From Nothopassalora personata (lineage: Eukaryota > Ascomycota > Dothideomycetes > Mycosphaerellales > Mycosphaerellaceae), in contig CM066289.1 of the NCBI GenBank assembly GCA_033816765.1, positions 2,728,001 to 2,792,000 on the forward strand: DNA of 64,000 nt, given 5' to 3'. Numbering within the stretch: position 1 is the first letter of the stretch; each line of letters opens with the position of its first letter. Positions 57,310 through 64,000 of this stretch are shown in pieces. The notes under the pieces are model-generated. The model saw only the letters and a list, made by a program, of their open reading frames with translations. It made no database searches and was not told the DNA's origin. The position numbers and the translations under genes are program-made.

Positions 57310-57836
57310 ATGTTTCGTACGAGTAGTAGAAGAAGTACTAGAAGAATGTTATTAAGTACTACTCAAGCAATAATAGTTAGCTGCTACTTAGCGCATTAAA
57401 TCGTAACGGTCGTGTAGATAAAGAACGATTGATAGCGCCCTGGTCCCTGCTCAATGCCATTGCAATGCAGCGGTTCGGGAAGTAGCCGAGAAGCCAAACG
57501 CATCCTTAGAACTACACGCCGAGGTAATAGACAGAGCTCTCTAAGACCAGCTTCAATCTCAACTACGAAACTTTAACACTACTACCTTACCTTAGGCGAC
57601 GATACGAAGCGTATAGTGAAACGGTCGACTGTAACAGGTTAATAGATAAACTATAGCAATTGTTCGCTAATAAGGAACGACTTCGGCGAGATCGACTTTA
57701 AGTGTCCGGCAGGACCTACGTAGCACACTATAATTGCTGCGTTATCGTACACGTCAGCGTCTTAATCTCATACACGTTCTATATTTGAAACAGAACTACA
57801 TTAACCTCACTACCCTACGATGTAAGTAACAACGCC
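57310..57836. other. AT-rich island, probable RIP-decayed repeat relic
   Basis: The composition shifts to many TA dinucleotides and dense stops on both strands, similar in style to the interior of the element at 11.1-12.1 kb. No terminal repeats were found, so the source repeat is unknown. Confidence 0.5.
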
Positions 57837-57846
57837 TATAAAAATT
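57837..57846 (+). promoter_or_regulatory. TATA-box-like element upstream of the secreted-protein gene
   Basis: TATAAAAATT lies 109 bp before the ATG at 57946, a normal distance for a fungal TATA promoter. Confidence 0.5.
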
Positions 57847-57945
57847 AGCTGATCCGGCGTCTAGACTTAGGCAGCACTCTCACACTTTACTCGACATCTT
57901 ATAACTACTGGTAAACTGTTATATAACTACGAACAAACTGTCGCT

Positions 57946-58210
57946 ATGACCCGACTCTTCTCCTGGGTTTACCTACTGCTCGGGACCCTTTTAGCGTACG
58001 TCGTAGCTGACGGCGAATGTGACGCCGCAAACGCGAAGGTTTGCACACGCTGCGTGGTGAGGTTCCCTCTAAGAGTTCTCTTACTATATACTTACTATGT
58101 CGCAGTTGGATTATGAAGCCGAACCTGTATATGGATGGTGTCACCACTCACTTTATGGCAACGTCTTGCATTGCAATCAAAACGCGCAAGGTTGCGCAAA
58201 CAAAATTTGA
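57946..58210 (+). CDS. Small secreted cysteine-rich protein (effector-like), two exons
   Basis: This gene is too short and too spliced to appear as one reading frame. Exon 1 (57946-58056, 37 codons) begins MTRLFSWVYLLLGTLLAYVV, a clear signal peptide with a predicted cut after Ala21 (VVA|DG). Exon 2 (58106-58210) follows a 49-bp GTGAGG..CGCAG intron and runs to TGA. The product is 71 aa with about 50 mature residues and six cysteines (25, 33, 36, 49, 60, 67), enough for three disulfides. A TATA box sits upstream and an AT-rich island flanks it. The set of features fits a secreted antimicrobial or host-interaction protein, but no named family is recognised. An alternative reading of exon 2 in another frame, ending at the second intron-like segment, is possible though poorer in Cys. 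Confidence 0.6.
58057..58105 (+). repeat. Intron 1 of the secreted-protein gene, first copy of a duplicated intron-like segment
   Basis: The last 31 bases (58075-58105) match 58244-58274 at 28 positions. It starts GTGAGG and ends CGCAG. Confidence 0.7.
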
Positions 58211-58226
58211 TTGCACCCCCTACTCG

Positions 58227-58274
58227 GTAAGTTTCTCTTCTACGTTCTCTTACTATATACTTATAATGTCGAAG
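58227..58274 (+). repeat. Second intron-like segment (GTAAGT..TCGAAG)
   Basis: It has a perfect GTAAGT donor and an AAG acceptor, and shares its 31-base 3' part with intron 1. It lies just after the TGA stop of the preferred model, so it would be a 3' UTR intron there, or a coding intron in the alternative frame. Confidence 0.6.
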
Positions 58275-58621
58275 TAGTTATCTAGAGGTTTAGGATAGTA
58301 TTGCTATACATCTAGCACGGACACCTTCGTATACGCGCCATATACAGAACGCAATTCCCGGATTATGACCTCAGCTTTATGGCGAGCTGTCTCCACATGC
58401 TGCTGCCCACTGCATTAGCCCCCGATGGCGTGTCGCCTATGTGGAGTTCATGCACGACCGTCCAGGCTTACTACTTTCAGACGCATACTCCTGCTGCTGC
58501 TCCGGCGATGCCACCGAACATGACGGAGCACGAGAAACCTGGCGCCTGAAATGCAGCGCAACGTAGACTTCAGCTCTTTCAACTAGGATTTTGACCATTT
58601 TATGCTCAGAACCACCAGCGA
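58275..58621. other. intergenic
   Basis: No gene recognised. Confidence 0.45.
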
Positions 58622-59267
58622 CTACTTGTCGATTCGATCAATAATCTGGATCATACGAAAGACGCTGCCTGGTCGGTCAACTGTGCTTGATGGTTTTTGA
58701 TCCCCGAACTGGAACTTGACATGGTCATCGAGTGTAACGCTTGGTTGTATTCCTTTTGTGATGCAATCGAGCATTCGAGCGAGGCGCAGCACAGCTCTCA
58801 CACGCGAGCTAGCAGCGGACATCCTCGACTGGTCTGCACACTTCTCGGTCATGTGCTGGCCTGACCAATGTACAGTAGGCCAGTCAGACATGCCGAGGTC
58901 TCGCCGAACTAAATTGAAGATCAAAGGCCGGGGCAGTGCATACCTGCATTGTTAGCGACGGAAGGAAGCCGTGGCGGCCGTCCGAGGGTCACTAAATTGA
59001 CCTGCTGTAGCGTCTCACAGCGCTGCATCTCAAAGCGTGAAGGCGCAGAGCCCAAAACAGACTTTCAATCAGATCCAGGGGAGTGCTGTACTGTACATTA
59101 CCGGATGATAGAAAAGCAACTGCAGACTGGATGTACTGTAGCTCTTGTAGCCTTTCAGCACGTTCCTCGGCGCTATGTGGCTGCCCACGAGCTGGTGTAC
59201 TACCTTCGCAAGCTTCTTTTTGGTCTTGCTCTAATATGTAGGGCAACATGCATCTGATTATATTCAC
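58622..59267 (-). CDS. Possible 3' part of an unknown gene, two exons
   Basis: Two protein-like segments join well. Upstream, about 59225 to 59010 reads EQDQKEACEGSTPARGQPHS, then AEERAERLQELQYIQSAVAF, and ends RRYS. A GTCAAT..GCTAACAATGCAG intron follows with a textbook branch site. The second exon reads YALPRPLIFNLVRRDLGMSD, then WPTVHWSGQHMTEKCADQSR, and ends at 58622 with IQIIDRIDK. No start codon or upstream exon could be fixed. An open frame at 59264-59860 is a candidate upstream region but does not connect. No domain is recognised. It could also be a relic. Confidence 0.35.
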
Positions 59268-60129
59268 ACATCATCAATGGTCGGCACTCCCATCTGTGCT
59301 CCACATAGCTGAGAGACGGCATGATAATTTGGAACCTGCCTGCTGTAAGTTCTGACCTGTCGACCTGCAGCTTCTGTGGCTATAAGTTCAGCAAACGGTT
59401 CCTTGCCGCAACGCGAAGATCTCGCGCCGGTGGTATCTGCCGATCCTGCAAAGTGGTGGGTCCTTTCGCTATTCTTGCGCAGGCCTGGTCGCACGGCTTC
59501 GCTAATCTTCATGCGTAGTGACATCCTCCACTGGCCGAGTTCTCTGATTACAGTATCTTGACCCAGGGAGATCCTGCGTGCCACTAACAAGGGTTGCACA
59601 GGTGCTCCACTACATCTCGATCTCAGCCTTTGAGTTCGATCTAAACGCTTACGGGTTAGCCAGCCTGGTCTGCACTGATAGTAAAGATCGAGGGTTCGCA
59701 CGAAACATTTAGCGTCTATCACACGCCTTGTGCAGCGGCGCTCTCGGCAGAGGACGCCTAGTGCGCAATAGAGTTTCTCAAAGCCGCTACATACACGGTA
59801 CATCATACGCTGAGCAGGATCATTAGCCGTGAAGCCAGCGAAGGGGCATGCGTGGAACACATACGTTGTTCAACGTTTGAGCGGATCAAAATGGACCTGG
59901 TTGGGAGAAGTTTGCCGACTTCCTAATGCTCCAGCATGCAATATGATGACAAAGTCTCGCCTCGTAGCAGATCAAACACCGTGTGAAGAAGCCTAAAGAT
60001 CAGGTAGAGCGAGACTCCACTGCCTCTCCACAGCAAGATCTCTTGATCACATGCCCTGTAACATACCCATGCAGTCTCAGCATGGCTTTATCTCACACCC
60101 GCACGCATTTCTGGATCGACCCTGCTAAC
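59268..60129. other. Unresolved upstream region of the unknown gene and LAM promoter
   Basis: A minus-strand open frame (59264-59860) is Arg/Cys-rich with no domain and no ATG near its start. The last part is the promoter and possible N-terminal extension of the aminomutase, with an in-frame ATG at 60082. Confidence 0.3.
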
Positions 60130-61694
60130 ATGATCTCAAACATGGCAAGATCGAGCAGGCTGTCAAACTTTCCAGCGACTGCTCATGCAACTCGAACATT
60201 CAGGAACTATCACACAGCACCAGCCCAGACCTCCTCTAGTACGGGAGATGCACTCCTTTTCGATTCAGTGCCCACGCCCTCTACTGGCAAAGCCCGTGAC
60301 AACAATGATCGATCTGATGGACTGTACTGGCAGAAAGTTGGGGTTTGGAAGGATGTGCCGCGACAAGAGTTCCTCAGCTACCGGTGGCAGGCAAGTACAT
60401 GACGAAACCAAACAACTTGGAAGATATGGCATTGACTTGTAGCATTTTGCAGGTCGGCAATACCATCGACCGTAAAGACAAACTCTTTAGATTCCTCGCC
60501 GGAGTTCTGCCTGATCGTATTCCCACTCCAACACATGGCATCGTCGATTCAGCATTGCGTAGCATCACTACCAAAGACGACTTCCTGAATGATGTCGAAG
60601 AAGGTATGAAAGCAGCGCCGATGTCAGTCCGACTCACGCCATACATACTAAGCGCGGCCGACTGGAAGAATCCTCTGCAAGACCCAATACGACGTCAATT
60701 CATCCCGTTGAAGTCAGTGATCAAGCCGGACCATCCCGCCCTATCCCTCGACTCCCTGCACGAGACCGAAGATTCACCTGTTCCTGGGCTAGTTCACCGT
60801 TATCCAGATAAAGTCCTTTTTTTAGGTCAGCATTCGACCACAACATGTAGTGGAACTGACTGACCCGCCCAAGCAACGTCTGTATGCCCCGTATACTGCA
60901 GATTCTGTACCAGATCATACGCAGTCGGCAGCAATACCGAGTCCGTGACCAAAGCATCGCAACGACCAACACGCAAACGATGGGAGGCTATGTTCCAGTA
61001 CATCGAATCAACTCCCGCAGTCTCAGACGTTGTCGTCTCGGGCGGTGACTCATATTACCTGACACGTGAGCAACTGAGCCTCATCGGAGAACGTCTGCTA
61101 CACATACCTCACATTCAACGAATCCGCTTCGCAACGAAAGGCCTCGCAGTATGTCCCATGCGAATCCTGGACAATGCGGATGGCTGGACAGAGACATTCA
61201 TTTCCCTGAGCGAACGAGGTCGATCGATGGGCAAGCAAGTCGCAATGCATACTCACTTCAACCACCCGAACGAGATCTCGTGGATCACAGAACTAGCAGC
61301 CAAACATCTCTTCGCCCGGGGCGTGATGGTCCGCAACCAGACTGTCCTACTCCGCAGCGTCAACGACGATGTCACAACCATTTCCACCCTCATCAGAAGA
61401 CTAGCAGACCTCAACATCCAGCCCTATTACGTGTATCAGTCAGACCTTATCAGCGGAGTCGAGGATCTTCGAACCCCGTTGTCCACCATTCTCAAGTTGG
61501 AGAAGCACATTCGGGGGACTATTGCCGGTTTCATGATGCCTTCGTTCATAGTCGATCTCCCTGGCGGCGGAGGCAAGAGGTTGGCGAATAGCTACGAGAG
61601 CTATGATGAGAAGACTGGAATCAGTCACTGGAGGGCACCAGGCGTGGCAGGTAATGAGGAGTTCACGTATTATGACCCAGTGGTGCAGACATGA
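60130..61694 (+). CDS. L-lysine 2,3-aminomutase (radical SAM, PLP enzyme)
   Basis: Three exons, 60130-60390, 60453-60825 and 60874-61694, encode 484 aa (500 if the ATG at 60082 is used). The enzyme interconverts L-lysine and beta-lysine with a [4Fe-4S] cluster, S-adenosylmethionine and PLP. The cluster motif is intact (CPVYCRFCTRS, C-x3-C-x2-C), as is the SAM-site SGGD (DVVVSGGDSYYL). The PLP lysine is in the family's PGGGGK (IVDLPGGGGKRL). The N-terminus from Met60130 (MISNMARSSRLSNFPATAHA) is basic and lacks acids, like a mitochondrial presequence. The first intron has a GC donor (AG|GCAAGT). The enzyme class is mainly prokaryotic, so an old transfer into fungi is likely (inference). Confidence 0.9.
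60391..60452 (+). other. GC-AG intron of the aminomutase gene
   Basis: Donor CAG|GCAAGTACAT and acceptor TTTTGCAG, 62 bp. Removing it joins ..LSYRWQ to VGNTIDRKDKLF in frame. No nearby GT donor gives a sensible join. Confidence 0.75.
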
Positions 61695-62429
61695 CATTCT
61701 AAATGCGACCGGAGACAGTACCAAGCTCCTCTAATCGAGTGAGCAAGGTAGCGGCTGGCCATGGGCAAGGTTGTCAAACTCCCAAAGTCCAGCACAGCAC
61801 TGAGGAGCTCTCATGCCCCCAGGCGCAAACGGCAGAACCTTTTGACGACAACGAAGTGCCCAAGGAAACGATCAATGGGCAAAGAACATTGGCATCGGCA
61901 TTAAGTACTGATCGGCTTAGCATTGAAGTCTGTTTACTACTTGAAAAGTGACCTTTGATGATATCGGCAGCAGCAACGGCAAGTGCTTGCGAAACATTTT
62001 TCGTAGGCTCGTGGCAATATCGGTACCATCACGAGTACGATGCTACATAATCGCATCCACGCCTTCCTTTGTACTGAGAATCTTCGCGGTTGCTCATTTT
62101 CTATCGTGCCGAGTACTTTTACAGCAGTTGACAGCCAGTGGTGAGTCCATACGAGCCATATCATCAGCAGAGTCGTGCCGCCCTGCCAGCAAAAGCACAT
62201 CTAACCTCACTTGGCATTCGGCTAGTGCAAAAAGAGTCTCACGTACCAAAAGCCGCGTGAGGCGTCATGCGTCTTCCAGGTCGCAGATCACGTCATTCCC
62301 GAAGGGCAATATATGGATACGAGAAGTAAGACTATGCGGAGGGGGAAGTATCGGCCGTGGAGACAGCTACATTGAAGATCATACGATCTGCGCGTAGATA
62401 TGCTACTTGCAGTCAGTACAAGCTGACGC
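61695..62429. other. intergenic
   Basis: 3' ends of two convergent genes, about 730 bp; nothing recognised. Confidence 0.45.
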
Positions 62430-63971
62430 TTAGCGTCGCCCACTATCGCGGTCATGCCGTCCGCCGCGATACCGCTCGGCACTACGACTTCTTGGACGTC
62501 TGCGGTCGTCGCGATGCCGATCATCTCGCCTGTCTACGTCGTGCTTGCTGTGTCTCCTTGGACTGCGGCTTCGCGATCGGTTCCGGCGCGAGTCCAAGCC
62601 ACCGGCACGATCTTGACTGCGACTTCGTGACCGGCGACGAGGTGCATCTTTCGCATCGCGGCCACCTCGCTCTTTCTTGTCAAACACGTAATCGTAATGG
62701 CGGCCACGACCACTATCTCTCCCTCCATCGTTCGAGCGGTATTGCTTGCGCTTCTCTAGACTGTCAATGCCACCAAAGCCTCCTCTCGATCTTGCAGTCT
62801 TTGAGTTGGTGGAGTTACGCCAATCTGCAGACAGCTTCGATACGCTCTGGGAGAAGTCCACATGGATGCGGTGATCATCGATTAGCACGCCTTGCATCTT
62901 GAAGTAGGCGCGCTCGCAGTCCTCCTTGTTGGCGAACTCAATGAAGGCATATTGCAAGCTATCACCAGTCTTCTTGTCCCGTATGACTTCACATGAGAGG
63001 ATCTTGCCGAACCGTGAAAAGATGAGCTCCAGATCCTCGTCCCGAGTGACAGGGTTCAGCTTGCAGACGAACAAGATCTGTTCTGGCGGGGTCACGTCTG
63101 CAAAAGGTAGATCACCGAGAAGTTCCAGGGTCAAAGCTTGCGCGCGAGCCTCGCGCTCTCTCCGGATCTTCTCCATCTGCTCCGGATCATCGTTCTCTGC
63201 CAAGACTTCGTCGTGTGCAATGCGGACAGTGTCGCGCTGCTCCTTTGAAGGCATGGGACTGCCAGGTGGCTCAACCAGGCCTACCGGATCGTCGAAGGGG
63301 TCTTCTAGCACAACAGTGTGCAGTATACGAATGTCCTTCAGTGGCCGCCCATTCGAGTCGACGAAAGCTGTGTTGATCTTCTCCAGCACATCGAAACCTT
63401 CCACCACCTCGCCGAAGCTCGCCGCCTTGCCGTCCAACTGTTCTAGGTTGTCGCCCAGAGTGATGATGAATTGACTGCTTGCTAATCGCTCATCTGGGTT
63501 GGCTTTTGATGCAGTGGTAGCCATGCTAACAGTGCCGCGCTCGGTGTGCTTCCTCTTCTTCGAGAACTCCGGTTTGAACGTCCGTCTCTCTGGCTTTGAT
63601 GCGCGCTTGGTCGCACCATCCGGCAGAGCCCATATCGAGGATCCACCGTCGCTGTCTTTCGATTCGGGCCCGATTGGATCACCGGTCTGGAAGGAGAAGC
63701 TCGGCTGGACGTTGTAGACGGGCGAGTAGTTGTAGTACTTGACCTTGCACAGCTTTAGAAAGCTTCAGGGGACAGTCTTAGCAATCTGATCAGCCTTCAA
63801 CAACACATGCGCTGGGCCATTGCGTGGCAATCTTTTGGAGGGGGGACCGAAAGAAGGGGGGGCGTGTAGTATGGCTAAGGAGTGAACTCACTTTTCGCAG
63901 CACTTGGGCGCCTCGTCCACCGCGAGGTCGATGGTCACGTCGCCGACCGAAGTTTCTAGTAACACAGACAT
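62430..63971 (-). CDS. Cyclophilin-like PPIL4 / Cyp6 with RRM and RS-rich tail
   Basis: Two exons, 63971-63892 and 63762-62430, with a 129-bp intron, encode 470 aa. The start [20 protein letters not shown] opens a cyclophilin fold (residues 1-165) with [25 protein letters not shown]. As in other PPIL4 proteins, the usual isomerase Arg/Phe motif is degenerate ([20 protein letters not shown]), so prolyl isomerase activity may be weak. The RRM (about residues 240-320) has [48 protein letters not shown]. The C-terminus is RS/RD-rich ([20 protein letters not shown]), typical of nuclear splicing or transcription factors. The S. pombe relative Rct1 modulates RNA polymerase II phosphorylation. Confidence 0.92.
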
Positions 63972-64000
63972 GCCGACGACCTGCAGACTGCGCAGATGTG

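Noticed and set aside
59264..59860. 198-residue Arg/Cys-rich minus-strand frame
   Set aside because: No ATG near its start and no domain. It could contain an upstream exon of the 58.6-59.3 kb gene, but the join could not be shown.
1..64000. tRNA, rRNA, CRISPR, replication origin or telomere repeats
   Set aside because: No cloverleaf-forming sequence with A/B boxes, no spaced direct repeats and no TTAGGG arrays were seen by eye. A covariance-model scan would be needed to exclude a tRNA fully.

Overview
The window is nuclear DNA of a filamentous ascomycete (Pezizomycotina), most probably a Dothideomycete. The evidence is dense, short genes interrupted by introns of about 47-130 bp with GT..AG ends and CTAAC/CTGAC branch sites. 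It is supported by a typical fungal gene set (Zn2Cys6 regulator, DUF3431, Ies4, SYLF, fungal GSTs, GABA-type permease) and by AT-rich, TA-heavy islands that look like RIP-mutated repeat relics. The class assignment is inference; no rRNA or mitochondrial marker is present. Gene models were built by hand from splice signals, and most close exactly in frame.

Layout. 0.3-11 kb: a seven-exon Zn2Cys6 regulator, a long coiled-coil protein, an uncharacterised fungal protein, a SprT-like metalloprotease and an RRM protein, all on the minus strand. 11.1-12.1 kb: a 1.0-kb AT-rich element with imperfect inverted arms, inserted between the RRM gene and a divergent GST. 12.6-24.2 kb: two GSTs, a broken sugar transporter, a membrane protein, a DUF3431 protein, a D-2-hydroxyacid dehydrogenase and an ELL elongation factor. 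25.7-28.2 kb: two decayed genes facing each other, an NCS1 nucleobase/hydantoin-type permease and an Asp/Glu/hydantoin racemase. 28.9-37.6 kb: cytochrome b2, NADP-isocitrate dehydrogenase, an amino-acid/GABA permease and a GST-like protein. 39.5-56.6 kb: a NEK-like kinase, DUF2237, a nitroreductase, RNA polymerase I subunit RPA43, a membrane J-protein, the Gid1/RanBPM subunit of the GID ligase, INO80 subunit Ies4, an F-box/WD protein, a GNAT acetyltransferase and a SYLF protein. 57.3-58.3 kb: an AT-rich island followed by a previously unmarked two-exon gene for a 71-residue, six-cysteine secreted protein. 60.1-64 kb: a lysine 2,3-aminomutase with a GC-AG intron, and the cyclophilin/RRM protein PPIL4.

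Most genes are housekeeping or detoxification genes with no operon-like logic. The parts that repay attention are the small secreted cysteine-rich protein beside the AT-rich island, with two near-identical intron-like segments; the TIR element in a divergent promoter; the paired loss of permease and racemase; and the isocitrate dehydrogenase carrying both a mitochondrial presequence and a C-terminal SKL.
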